A stretch of 59,984 bases of DNA, taken from NCBI GenBank assembly GCA_018715065.1, contig DVMJ01000040.1:1-59984 (forward strand). Reading direction: 5' to 3'. Below are positions 17,116 through 25,996 of this stretch, one piece after another. The position numbers and the translations under genes were made by a program. The notes beneath the pieces were generated by a model. The model was not told where the DNA came from. It ran no database searches and saw only the letters and a list, made by a program, of their open reading frames with translations. Numbering within the stretch: the first letter of the stretch is position 1; the number at the start of each line of letters is the position of its first letter. This stretch comes from Fimiplasma intestinipullorum. GTDB taxonomy: Bacteria > Bacillota_I > Bacilli_A > Erysipelotrichales > Coprobacillaceae.

Positions 17116-17945
17116 GTTTTCCCTCGCTTTCTTTTTCTTTTCTGACAATTTGGACAAAAGTAAGCCGTCCGCTGAGCAATCGTCATTTTGGTGATGGTAT
17201 GACCACAGCGGTGGCAGCTTTCTCCATCCCGACCATGCACGTCCAGGCGCTGCGTAAACAGACCGTGGATACCATTCGAACTAAAGGAACGGATCGTCGT
17301 TCCACCCATTTCAATGGCTTCATGCAACACATCCTGACTGGCCTTCAGCAGACAGGCGACATCCTTTTTTGAGAGATCACAGGCCCGGCTCAGCGGATGC
17401 CAGCCAGCCCGATAACAGATCTCATTCGCATAGATATTACCGATCCCCGCCATCTTGCTTTGATCCAATAAAAATACCTTGATCGGCACCGCCGATTGGC
17501 GACAAAGCTGATACAGCGTTTTTTCGTCCATATCGAAGGGATCCGGTCCCAAGTCCTTGATGGGAGCTGTACTATCCACTTCTTCAGGTAATTTCAATTC
17601 CATGCGGCCGAATTTACGCACATCATGATAGCGCAGATCCATCCCGCCGTCTAAATGAAAGATCACATGACTGTGTTTCTCAACAGGGGTTGTAGAAGGT
17701 TCGTATAAATATTTTCCTTCCATGCGTAAATGCGAAAGCAAGACATAGTGGTCCAGTCTGAAAAGCAGATATTTACCCCGGCGATCGATATCCAGCAGAT
17801 GCTCATGACTGAGTGCTTGGGTAAAGAGGTCTCGATCCCCATTAACAATCGGTGGGTAGAGGATCTCAACCGACTGGATCTCATGACCCAGAACAAAATG
17901 CTGTAAAGTTCGACGAACCGTTTCAACTTCTGGTAGTTCTGGCAT
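17112..17945 (-). CDS. mutM: Formamidopyrimidine-DNA glycosylase
   Basis: A 277-residue bifunctional glycosylase/AP lyase that removes 8-oxoguanine. It begins MPELPEVETVRR, which exposes the nucleophilic Pro after Met removal and the catalytic Glu. The helix-two-turn-helix (MAGIGNIYANEI) lies near residue 162. A C-terminal zinc finger CHRCGHTITKM...CPNC lies at 243-268, followed by a Lys/Arg-rich tail. Start overlaps the polA stop as TAATG. All catalytic residues are present. Confidence 0.96.
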   Translation of the reverse strand: MPELPEVETVRRTLQHFVLGHEIQSVEILYPPIVNGDRDLFTQALSHEHLLDIDRRGKYLLFRLDHYVLLSHLRMEGKYLYEPSTTPVEKHSHVIFHLDGGMDLRYHDVRKFGRMELKLPEEVDSTAPIKDLGPDPFDMDEKTLYQLCRQSAVPIKVFLLDQSKMAGIGNIYANEICYRAGWHPLSRACDLSKKDVACLLKASQDVLHEAIEMGGTTIRSFSSNGIHGLFTQRLDVHGRDGESCHRCGHTITKMTIAQRTAYFCPNCQKRKRKRGKT

Positions 17946-20554
17946 TATTTCAAATCGTACCAGGTCTTACCGATAGCGCCCTCCGCTTTGAGATTCACTG
18001 CCATCGGATAAGCACTCTCCATACCTTCCTTAACGATTTTTTTCATGATCTCCAGTTCATCTGCTTTCACATCAAAAACGAGTTCATCGTGTACCTGCAG
18101 GATCATCTTTGACTGCACGTGATGTTCCTGCATCAGGCGATCGACTTTGATCATTGCCACCTTCAATAGATCCGCCGCACTGCCTTGGATCGGTGAGTTC
18201 ATGGCCAAACGTTTTCCTAACTCACGCCGCATAAAATTCTTATCATTGATTTCCGGAATATAACGGCGGCGGTTCATCATCGTCGACACATAACCGTTTT
18301 TCTTGGCAAAATCAATGACCCGATCCATATATTCTTTGATTTCGGGATAGGTCGCAAAATAACGATTGATAAAATCCTTCGCCTGAGCAATGCTGACTCC
18401 CACCTGCTCCGCTAAGCCAAAATCACTCATTCCGTATATGATCCCAAAGTTGATGGCTTTCGCCTGGCGACGCATATCTTTGGTTACCTCTGTCACAGGA
18501 ACATGGAAGATATCACTGGCTGTTTTGGTATGAATGTCCATATCATGATTAAAAGCATCAATCAAAGCGTGGACATTGGCCAGACTAGCCACGACCCGCA
18601 ATTCAATCTGCGAGTAGTCATAGGACAGAATATAATCATATTCAGGCACAAATGCCTGTCGGATCTTCTTTCCTTCCTCATATCGAATCGGAATATTCTG
18701 CAGATTCGGATCCGTGCTGCTCAAACGTCCCGTCTGTGTCAAGGCCTGGTTATACATCGTATGGATGCGGCCATCTAAAAAAACCTGTTCCTGTAATCCG
18801 ACTAGATAGGTCGAATTCAGCTTTGTCAACGTACGGTAGTCCAGGATCTTTTGCACGATAGGATGAAATCCGACCAGTTTTTCCAAAACTTCTGCGGCTG
18901 TTGAATAGCCTGTCTTCGTTTTCTTGCCGTTTGGTAACTGTAATTTTTCAAAGAGGATCTCGCCCAGCTGTTTAGGACTGGCAATATTAAATTCCGTTCC
19001 GGCTAACGCATAGATCTCTTTTTCCAGTAATGCAATGCGTCCACTGAGAGCTTTTTCCTGCTGTTTCAAAGTATCGACATTGACCTTGACACCGTTATAC
19101 TCCATTTTGGCCAGAATATATGTGAGTGGCAACTCAATGTTTTCATAAAGTTCATATTGTTCATCCTGTTTGAGACGAGAGATCAGATCCGACTTCAAAC
19201 GATGGATCATCATGGCCACATCCAGATAATACTTCGCCTGATCCGCTAGCGCAGGGATATGCCGTTTAGCGCCCTTCCCAAATATCTCTTCTGCATAGAC
19301 AAGATCATGATAATCATAGAATTCAGAAACGACCTTCAGATCGTCCTTCAATGACGGATTCAGAATATAGCTGGCAAGCTGCATATCATAATCATAGCCT
19401 TGAATCTCTATGCCGTTCCAGCGTGACGCGATCATCTCTCGCTTAATATTGTAACCGTTCTTGTGGATAGCTTCATTTTTCAGAACTTCCTGAAAAGCCT
19501 TATCTTTGAGGGCATCCTCATAACTGATATAGAAGCATGCTTCATCGGAGTAGACCGCATATCCTAAGACGATGCTCTTATGATAATTGTTATCATAAAC
19601 ACCGACAACCAAAGTAAAGTCTTTTGTCAGTTGAGGCGCCTGATTGACAAGCTGATAGCTGACTTCTGAAGAAGTGGTCCGTGGCTGTTCCATCTTCTTT
19701 AACAGTGAGTACATGTCATAGCGTCGATAAAAATCAGCCAATTTGGCTTCATCATCACTTTGGCGTGTGAGACTTTCCAGATCAAAATCAATAGGCACAT
19801 CCCGCATGATCGTCGCAATCTGTTTAGAATCCAGGCCAGCCTGGATCCCATCACGGATCTTCTCACCCATCTTGCCCTTGAGCTCATCCAAATGCTCGCT
19901 GAGATTTTCAACGGTCCCATACTGATGCAAGAGTTTCAGCGCCGTTTTTTCACCGACTCCTTTAATACCCGGAATATTATCCGAAGCATCTCCCATCAGC
20001 CCTTTTAAATCTCTGATCTGATCGGGCTCTAGGTCATATTTGGCCTTAAGCGTTGCAGGTACATTGGCTTCCAGCTGCGTGACACCTTTCATCGTACGAT
20101 AGACGGTCGTATGGTTGGATACCAGCTGCAGCATGTCCTGATCTCCGGTAATAACAGCGACCTCCATCCCGGCCTCTTCTGCCATCCTGGATATCGTCCC
20201 GATCAAATCATCCCCTTCATATCCTTCCATCTCATGATGCACGATATGGCGGCAATCCAGATACTCTCTGACCAGATCAAACTGCATGATCAGTTCATCT
20301 GGCGTCTCTTTACGGGTTCCTTTATAATCCTTCTGCAGTTCATGACGGAAGGTTTTCTTACCGGCATCAAAAGCCACCATCAAATAATCCGGTTCATCTT
20401 TTAAGATACGATCTAACATATTGGCAAAACCAAAGATGGCATTCGTCGGAATTCCATCCTTATTGGTCATCAAATTCCCGACTGCTGCGGTTGCATAGTA
20501 GGCACGATACAGCAGTGAGTTGCCGTCAATCAATGTTATTTTTTTCATTTTCAT
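17945..20554 (-). CDS. polA: DNA polymerase I
   Basis: About 869 residues. Order: 5'-nuclease domain (KKITLIDGNSLLYRAYYA; GLMGDASDNIPG), a degenerate 3'-5' exonuclease-like domain (about 300-460), and the family A polymerase with YDYSQIELRV (catalytic Asp), the RRQAKAINFGIIYG O-helix and QVHDELVFD. In the exonuclease region the DxE motif is replaced (FTLVVGVYDNN), so proofreading is likely absent, as in B. subtilis Pol I. The start is ambiguous among three closely spaced ATGs at 20560, 20554 and 20548; AGGA spacing favours 20554. It heads the polA-mutM-oxidoreductase-coaE-dnaB-dnaI run. Confidence 0.96.
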   Translation of the reverse strand: MKMKKITLIDGNSLLYRAYYATAAVGNLMTNKDGIPTNAIFGFANMLDRILKDEPDYLMVAFDAGKKTFRHELQKDYKGTRKETPDELIMQFDLVREYLDCRHIVHHEMEGYEGDDLIGTISRMAEEAGMEVAVITGDQDMLQLVSNHTTVYRTMKGVTQLEANVPATLKAKYDLEPDQIRDLKGLMGDASDNIPGIKGVGEKTALKLLHQYGTVENLSEHLDELKGKMGEKIRDGIQAGLDSKQIATIMRDVPIDFDLESLTRQSDDEAKLADFYRRYDMYSLLKKMEQPRTTSSEVSYQLVNQAPQLTKDFTLVVGVYDNNYHKSIVLGYAVYSDEACFYISYEDALKDKAFQEVLKNEAIHKNGYNIKREMIASRWNGIEIQGYDYDMQLASYILNPSLKDDLKVVSEFYDYHDLVYAEEIFGKGAKRHIPALADQAKYYLDVAMMIHRLKSDLISRLKQDEQYELYENIELPLTYILAKMEYNGVKVNVDTLKQQEKALSGRIALLEKEIYALAGTEFNIASPKQLGEILFEKLQLPNGKKTKTGYSTAAEVLEKLVGFHPIVQKILDYRTLTKLNSTYLVGLQEQVFLDGRIHTMYNQALTQTGRLSSTDPNLQNIPIRYEEGKKIRQAFVPEYDYILSYDYSQIELRVVASLANVHALIDAFNHDMDIHTKTASDIFHVPVTEVTKDMRRQAKAINFGIIYGMSDFGLAEQVGVSIAQAKDFINRYFATYPEIKEYMDRVIDFAKKNGYVSTMMNRRRYIPEINDKNFMRRELGKRLAMNSPIQGSAADLLKVAMIKVDRLMQEHHVQSKMILQVHDELVFDVKADELEIMKKIVKEGMESAYPMAVNLKAEGAIGKTWYDLK

Positions 20555-20597
20555 CACCATTCCTATTGTATCACAGTTCCCCTAAAAAAACTATTTG

Positions 20598-20626
20598 AAA
20601 AGGGGATTGCCCGGCAATCTCCTTTT
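20598..20626 (-). terminator. Hairpin after dnaE, probable terminator
   Basis: A near-perfect 14-bp stem AAAAGGAGATTGCC/GGCAATCCCCTTTT overlaps the dnaE stop. The T-run is inside the stem, so this is a likely but not ideal intrinsic terminator. Confidence 0.6.
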
Positions 20627-23600
20627 TAAAGCTTTTTCATCTGTCGGACAATCAGGGAAAGAGAATCCCGAAACTCCACCTTACCCGTTACCAGTACAAA
20701 TGCCCCTTTTTTCAAAAGCGAATGATAAGCGGCATACTGTTGGCTAAATAAGGTACAGTCGATCTTCCCTGTCTCGTCGTAACACACTAAAAAGCACATA
20801 TCCTGACCTTTACGATCGCGAATTGTCTTTATTCTTTCAATACATAAAACCGAAGTCACCTTCCGTGAAACATGATCGATATAATAACCGACCTGTACGG
20901 TAGGCATGGCTACCTTTTCACGATAAATCGTCACCGGATGGGTCGACAGATAGATGCCAAGCACTTTCTTTTCATTTTCTAAAAGTTCCCAGCGCTTATC
21001 TTCTTCGACATTTTTCAGGATCAGACCATCCTGTCCATCGCTGACAAGCCCCTGGTAACGCAGCTCGATCTCAGCGTTTTCCTTCAGCAATTCCAGATTA
21101 TTCTTCAAGGTTCTCCGACTGTAACCAAAAGCATCAAAGGCCCCTGCATCGCATAAGGATTCCAGCCCCTTGATGCTCAGGTGACTAGGGGCCATCCGAC
21201 GCATAAAATCAAAGATGTCCTTAAAATCCCCGCCTTGAGCATGCTCATTGGCAATACTCTGATACGATGCATAACCCACGTTTTTGATGGCAGTCAAAGC
21301 ATAGCGAATATTCCCATCCTCCACTTCAAAACGCTCATTACAATGGTTAACTGAAGGCGGTAAGAGCGATACTCCGTATTTACGCATCTCCTGCATGCCG
21401 AACAGTTTACTGCGGTCGCTGGACTGCTCGCTTGTCAAAAAAGCCGCAAAGAAATAAAGCGGATAATTCGCTTTTAGATAAGCAATCTGATAAGCCAGCA
21501 GAGCATAGGCGACGGAATGCGAACGATTAAAGCCATAATCCGCGAATTTCGCAATGGTGTCGAAGACCTGATGCGCCAGTTTTTCTTCATATCCCTTAGC
21601 CAGCGCTCCTTTGATGAACTCACTTTCCATCTCCTGCATCAGGCGCGACCCTTTTTTACTGACAGCTTTACGTAAAACATCGGCTCTGGCCATAGTAAAG
21701 CCTGCCATCTTCTGGGCCACCTGCATGATCTGTTCCTGATAGATCATGACCCCATAGGTCGGTTCCAGGATTGCTTTGAGATCCTCGTGCATGTAATCGA
21801 TCGGTTCCTGATGGAACTTACGTGCTAGATAAAGCGGGATATTTTCCATAGGACCAGGGCGATAGAGGGCATTGGCAGCCACGATATCTTCAAAAGTGGA
21901 CACTTTCATCTTGCGTAAAAGTGAGATCATCCCATCCGATTCCAACTGGAAGACACCAAAAGTATCCCCGGAAGCAATCAGCTGGTAGGTCTTGGTATCA
22001 TTTAAAGGAAGCTCATTTAAATGAATGGTCCGTCCTAAATGCGCCTGGATATCTTTGAGGATATAAGCGACCATCGTAAGATCCTTCAAAGCCAGAAAAT
22101 CCATCTTCAGCAAGCCAATATCTTCAATGTAATCTTTCGAATACTGCGAAACAACCGTTTGCGTCGGTCCGCTGGCCAGCGGGACCACTTCCTTAAGCCG
22201 ATCATGGGAAAGGATGACCCCGGCCGGATGAGTCGACGTATTACGAGGTAGATTTTCCACGATAAAAACAGAAGGCATCAGACGTCCTAAAGCCGGGTCT
22301 TTGGCCACCAGGCTCTGAAAATGGGCGGACTGCTCATAGACCTCGCGGGCACTTTTCTTAAGACGCGGTAAATTCGGAATCAGCTTCGCCAGTTGTTCCA
22401 ATTTCACCGGCGAGATCCCCAACACCTTGCCTAGATCACGCAAAGCAATCTTTGGTCCATAAGTATTGAAAGTCACGATCTGACAAACATGTTCCTGACC
22501 ATAACGTTCGATAACGTAATTGACGACTTCTTCACGTCGATCGTCCTGAAAATCCACATCGATATCCGGCATACTGACTCGTTCCGGATTCAGGAAGCGC
22601 TCAAAGATCAGGCCATACGCCAGCGGATCCACATTGGTGATCCCGAGTACATAAGCCACCAGACTTCCACAGGCACTGCCTCGTCCCGGTCCAACCAGGA
22701 TGCCATGCCGCTTGGCATATAAAACATAATCATACACAATCAAAAAATAATCCGCGAACTGCATTTGGTTGATCATGGCCAGTTCGCTTTGTAATCGCTC
22801 CCGATATGAAAGCGGAACAGGCTGAGGCTGGAAACGTTTCTTTAACCCAACCATGCATAAAGCCTGTAAATAATCTGAACTCTTTGCGCCTTTAGGCGTA
22901 TGATATACAGGCAGATGCATCTCGTGCATCGGAATGGTCGCCTCGCATTTCAAAAGCAGGGATCGTGTTGCGGCCAGCGTCTTTTCATCAAAAAGCTGCG
23001 CCATCTCCGCCTCTGATTTCAGATAAGCCTGATTGGTCCGCAGTTCCTCTTTTCCGCTTTGCACCCGATTATTTTTTGATGCCTGCAGCAAGGCCAGCGT
23101 CAACGCCTCCTGGCTATCTAAATAGCACACCTGATTGGCACAAACATAAGGTGTATGGGTCATCTTCGCCAGACCGACCAGCTTTTCATTGATTTCTTTT
23201 TGTAAGGCAATCTGATGATCGACCAGACATAAATAAAAACGATCATGAAAGGCTTCGGAAAACAGCTGCATCTTCTTCAGCGCTTCCTGGTTCATCTCCT
23301 TGACAAGCAAGCGATAGACGATGGACTCTTCGCCCGATAGTAAGACAAAGAGATGCTGGCACTTGGCTAAACGCGAAAAATCAGCGGATTCATTGTCATC
23401 TAACAGAATATCACTGGAAAGCTGACTTAATTCAAAATACCCTTCCGTATCCTTGGCCAGAAGCAAAACCGGATAGACTTCTCCGTCAATACGAATACTG
23501 GCCTCCATGCCATAAACGGGGCGGATCTGATAGCGTTCGCAGGCTCGGGTGAATTCCATTGCGCCATATAGATTATTTTTATCCGTTAAAGCCAGCCTTT

Positions 23601-23697
23601 CCAGGCGAAGCTCACTCGCGCGTCTGACCAGACGTTCAATACTTAACGTACTTTCCTGAAAACTGTACGCACTATAGATTTGCAGATGTCCAAACAT
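20626..23697 (-). CDS. dnaE: DNA polymerase III alpha subunit (DnaE type)
   Basis: A 1023-residue family C polymerase. The N-terminal PHP domain is followed by the palm with GPGRGSACGSL and the catalytic PDIDVDF near residue 380, fingers with YRPGPMENIP, a helix-hairpin-helix region and an OB fold near the C-terminus (MPTVQVGYYIDHV). The PHP start reads GHLQIYSAYS, where the usual HxHxxxS metal motif has lost its second His, so PHP exonuclease activity is unlikely. I use the ATG at 23697 (MFGHLQ) with a GGGGTGATG site; 10 upstream codons are open. In Firmicutes DnaE partners PolC in lagging-strand synthesis. Confidence 0.94.
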   Translation of the reverse strand: MFGHLQIYSAYSFQESTLSIERLVRRASELRLERLALTDKNNLYGAMEFTRACERYQIRPVYGMEASIRIDGEVYPVLLLAKDTEGYFELSQLSSDILLDDNESADFSRLAKCQHLFVLLSGEESIVYRLLVKEMNQEALKKMQLFSEAFHDRFYLCLVDHQIALQKEINEKLVGLAKMTHTPYVCANQVCYLDSQEALTLALLQASKNNRVQSGKEELRTNQAYLKSEAEMAQLFDEKTLAATRSLLLKCEATIPMHEMHLPVYHTPKGAKSSDYLQALCMVGLKKRFQPQPVPLSYRERLQSELAMINQMQFADYFLIVYDYVLYAKRHGILVGPGRGSACGSLVAYVLGITNVDPLAYGLIFERFLNPERVSMPDIDVDFQDDRREEVVNYVIERYGQEHVCQIVTFNTYGPKIALRDLGKVLGISPVKLEQLAKLIPNLPRLKKSAREVYEQSAHFQSLVAKDPALGRLMPSVFIVENLPRNTSTHPAGVILSHDRLKEVVPLASGPTQTVVSQYSKDYIEDIGLLKMDFLALKDLTMVAYILKDIQAHLGRTIHLNELPLNDTKTYQLIASGDTFGVFQLESDGMISLLRKMKVSTFEDIVAANALYRPGPMENIPLYLARKFHQEPIDYMHEDLKAILEPTYGVMIYQEQIMQVAQKMAGFTMARADVLRKAVSKKGSRLMQEMESEFIKGALAKGYEEKLAHQVFDTIAKFADYGFNRSHSVAYALLAYQIAYLKANYPLYFFAAFLTSEQSSDRSKLFGMQEMRKYGVSLLPPSVNHCNERFEVEDGNIRYALTAIKNVGYASYQSIANEHAQGGDFKDIFDFMRRMAPSHLSIKGLESLCDAGAFDAFGYSRRTLKNNLELLKENAEIELRYQGLVSDGQDGLILKNVEEDKRWELLENEKKVLGIYLSTHPVTIYREKVAMPTVQVGYYIDHVSRKVTSVLCIERIKTIRDRKGQDMCFLVCYDETGKIDCTLFSQQYAAYHSLLKKGAFVLVTGKVEFRDSLSLIVRQMKKL

Positions 23698-23741
23698 ATC
23701 ATCACCCCACTTACATTTATTATACACAATCCGACGTCTAT

Positions 23742-24050
23742 TTAAAAGAAGAGCCTAAGCGCAACAGCCAGAAAAAGCAGTCCCAGGCATATACAGCATA
23801 GATCATAGGCCCACCAGAATAATGAAAAACTGAGATCTAAACTTAATAAAAGAAGCCTGAGCATATACAATCCCAAGTTTCCTAGACTCAAGGGAAGCGG
23901 GATCCAGCGACAGCTGCAGGCATTGTATAAAAGAATCATGCTGATCAGGACCGCAAGTAAATGCAGCGGTAACCAACGAATCGAAATAAACGCCGATCCA
24001 ATCAGCAGGATGCCACAGCCTAGATGTAAGCAATACATTTTTTTCATCAT
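23742..24050 (-). CDS. Small hydrophobic membrane protein, unknown
   Basis: A 102-residue protein made almost entirely of hydrophobic stretches; three or four membrane helices fit (about 8-24, 28-46, 56-72 and 78-100). It is Leu- and Cys-rich, with a CSCRW pocket near residue 45 and CCIC near 85. I recognise no family. GAGGTGAAAT supports the start. It lies between a HAD phosphatase gene and dnaE, on the same strand, with short gaps. The skewed composition makes a non-coding origin possible, but the start and spacing favour a real gene. Confidence 0.6.
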   Translation of the reverse strand: MMKKMYCLHLGCGILLIGSAFISIRWLPLHLLAVLISMILLYNACSCRWIPLPLSLGNLGLYMLRLLLLSLDLSFSLFWWAYDLCCICLGLLFLAVALRLFF

Positions 24051-24090
24051 GATGATTTCACCTCAGGCTATGTATATGAATGACAACGAC

Positions 24091-24831
24091 TTAAATCCAC
24101 TTGCGTGACTGACAAATCTCGTAAATTCCGCCTTTTAGATCAATGATGGCGTTCGCCAAGGCCTTGAGTGCGTCAGGACTATGACGCATACAGTAACCTT
24201 CATCGCAATATTCGAACATTTTGAGATCGTTATGGCTATCCCCAAAGCAGACCGTATAAGTGATCCGAGGATCATATTGTTCTAAAAAGCGTATGCCTTC
24301 CGCCTTATCCTGATTTTCCCAAAAGTAAAACAGATGATAATCCTGTAAATTCGGATAAGGCGGTTTGGAAGTAAAAAGATAGAGCTTCTTGATCTCCAGA
24401 TCTCCCAGATCTGCCATAGGCAAAACACGATCGATCATTTTGAAGAACTGATGGGCACTGTGCATCGGTGGAAAAAATGAATAAAAATGACTGACCAATT
24501 TCAAAGATAGCGGCAGATCATGACCAAAGGTTCCTTCATCACAGCAGACCATGCAGGGATAAGACAAGACCGTTTCATCGATCCAGTCAGCTCGCCGCGA
24601 ATAGATTCGGCCCTGACGATCAAATACACTGAGTCCGCCATTGCAGACTAAATAATCAAATGGAAGCTCTGAAAAGACCGGCTGGCTCTCCTGAAAACCG
24701 CGGCCGGTCGCAAGCGCCAGCAGATGTCCTCTGTCATGCAGTCTGGCTAATGCCTCTAACGTAGATGACGGAATCGCACCGAAGGTGGGCTTCAGGGTGT
24801 TATCAATATCAAAAATAAAAAGGTTGGACAT
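24091..24831 (-). CDS. HAD superfamily hydrolase (Cof-like)
   Basis: A 246-residue cytosolic phosphatase-like protein. Motif I is FIFDIDNTLKP at residues 4-14 with the two catalytic Asp, motif II is ALATGRG near 56, and motif IV is CFGDSHNDLKMF near 202. A C2B-type cap domain sits between. The substrate is unknown; relatives dephosphorylate sugar phosphates or FMN. The ATG lies only four bases after the T-run of the terminator at 24838-24857 and has no Shine-Dalgarno site. Motif I begins at residue 4, so a later start is not possible. Confidence 0.88.
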   Translation of the reverse strand: MSNLFIFDIDNTLKPTFGAIPSSTLEALARLHDRGHLLALATGRGFQESQPVFSELPFDYLVCNGGLSVFDRQGRIYSRRADWIDETVLSYPCMVCCDEGTFGHDLPLSLKLVSHFYSFFPPMHSAHQFFKMIDRVLPMADLGDLEIKKLYLFTSKPPYPNLQDYHLFYFWENQDKAEGIRFLEQYDPRITYTVCFGDSHNDLKMFEYCDEGYCMRHSPDALKALANAIIDLKGGIYEICQSRKWI

Positions 24832-24837
24832 AGTAAA

Positions 24838-24857
24838 AAAACTGCCGTGGCAGTTTT
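24838..24857 (-). terminator. Terminator ending the apbE-TSCPD unit
   Basis: Perfect 9-bp stem AAAACTGCC/GGCAGTTTT with a tiny loop; the T-run continues to 24835. It overlaps the stop of the TSCPD gene. Confidence 0.9.
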
Positions 24858-25098
24858 ATAAGGCCTGTTTTAAAGCCTGCGCAATCTGGTCAGGACAGCT
24901 TGTTGGTTTTGCCCCGCAGCGGATGCCTTCAATGCGGCTGATTGCCTCTTCCACTTTCATGCCTTCCAGAAGACGGGATACACCCTGCAAGTTCCCGTTA
25001 CATCCACCAACAACTTTCACATGCGAAATGACATCGTTCTCAACGTCAATTTCCATCAATCGACTGCAAACCCCTTTAGGTACATACGTTATTTTCAT
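24856..25098 (-). CDS. TSCPD domain protein (TIGR03905-like)
   Basis: Eighty residues starting MKITYVPKGVCSR. It contains the signature Cys-rich pieces VVGGCNGNLQGVSRLLEG (residues 30-47) and CGAKPTSCPDQIAQAL (61-76), the TSCPD motif that names the family. The five Cys could bind a metal or Fe-S cluster, but no function is established. The frame stays open upstream to 25317, yet the ATG at 25098 has GGAGGAG at proper spacing and overlaps the Gx transporter stop as ATGA. It is the last gene of the redox region. Confidence 0.85.
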   Translation of the reverse strand: MKITYVPKGVCSRLMEIDVENDVISHVKVVGGCNGNLQGVSRLLEGMKVEEAISRIEGIRCGAKPTSCPDQIAQALKQAL

Positions 25099-25598
25099 AT
25101 GAATCTCCTCCTTGATAAATGTTGAATGACTAAATGAGCAATATAACCTGTAAACAATCCGGTCGGAATGGCAAGAATCATCAAAACCGGTAAATAGAAG
25201 ACCATGGCCGACTGACTGTAGATTCCCATCACAACCAGTACCTGTCCTAATCCATGGAAAGATGCCTGAAGCATGCTGACACCTAGAACCGAGCAGTGCG
25301 TATAGCGCTTCGCCCACCCACTGACAAGCATGGCCAAGACCGTTCCGCCTAGACTAAGGAAAAAACCTATCGTCAAAAGGCGCCCATTCAATAAGCTGGC
25401 AAAAAGCACGCGTCCCAGATTGACTTCGACCATGGTACGAAAGCCAAATAGATATAGCGCGATAAGACCGACGATATTCGCAAATCCCAAACGAACCCCA
25501 GGAATGCCTGGCAACTCAATTAATGACTCTGCATAATGGAAGATGACCCCCAAGGCCACCAGCATGGTGATCATCAATAAGCGTCTTGTTTTATTCAT
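25095..25598 (-). CDS. Gx transporter family membrane protein (EetB-like)
   Basis: A 167-residue integral membrane protein with about five hydrophobic helices and the family segment GIPGVRLGFANIVGLIAL near residues 31-48 (GxR-LGxAN pattern). The family is also annotated as heptaprenyl diphosphate synthase component I, but it resembles small-molecule transport subunits. It is coupled to the NusG-domain-II gene by an ATGA overlap. Such a pair next to ApbE and an FMN-binding lipoprotein recalls the Listeria extracellular electron transfer locus; exact role there is not known. Confidence 0.82.
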   Translation of the reverse strand: MNKTRRLLMITMLVALGVIFHYAESLIELPGIPGVRLGFANIVGLIALYLFGFRTMVEVNLGRVLFASLLNGRLLTIGFFLSLGGTVLAMLVSGWAKRYTHCSVLGVSMLQASFHGLGQVLVVMGIYSQSAMVFYLPVLMILAIPTGLFTGYIAHLVIQHLSRRRFI

Positions 25599-25996
25599 CG
25601 AATCACCGAATCCAATCCTTCTTCCTGTAACGAGTCGCCCTCCACACGAACCACCACATGATTAGGTAAACAAACCAGCGGTGTCAGCGTAGAGGAAGTC
25701 GGTGCCTGTCTGGAACAGATGTGGTTGGGTGAGGTCTCTTTGGTAATCGCGACCTTGCCTTTAGAAACCGTAATCTCCAGATCATCGAGCAGTAACGGAT
25801 AATCTGCTTTGGACAGCACCAAGGTCTCATCCTGATTCAGGTCAAGTGTGGCCACCAGGCGATCATCATAATAGACACTGACTTGGCTGGACGACTGCGA
25901 AAACAGAAAATGGAACAGCCCGTACAACACGAGTGCACCAATCAAAATCGTCCCCAGTACGACCCAGTCACTTCTGTTTAAAAGTTTACGAGACAT
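25595..25996 (-). CDS. NusG domain II-containing protein (EetA-like)
   Basis: A 133-residue protein with one N-terminal membrane helix (about residues 13-32) and an extracellular NusG domain II fold: short beta strands with VSVYYDDRLVATLDL, then a conserved HICSRQAP and a terminal CLPNHVVV segment. The two Cys in HICS and VCLP are typical of the family. The start at 25996 (MSRKLL) sits just before the helix; GGGGAG lies upstream. It overlaps apbE by 11 bases and the Gx gene by 4, so apbE-nusG_II-Gx-TSCPD is one tightly coupled unit. Confidence 0.82.
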   Translation of the reverse strand: MSRKLLNRSDWVVLGTILIGALVLYGLFHFLFSQSSSQVSVYYDDRLVATLDLNQDETLVLSKADYPLLLDDLEITVSKGKVAITKETSPNHICSRQAPTSSTLTPLVCLPNHVVVRVEGDSLQEEGLDSVIR

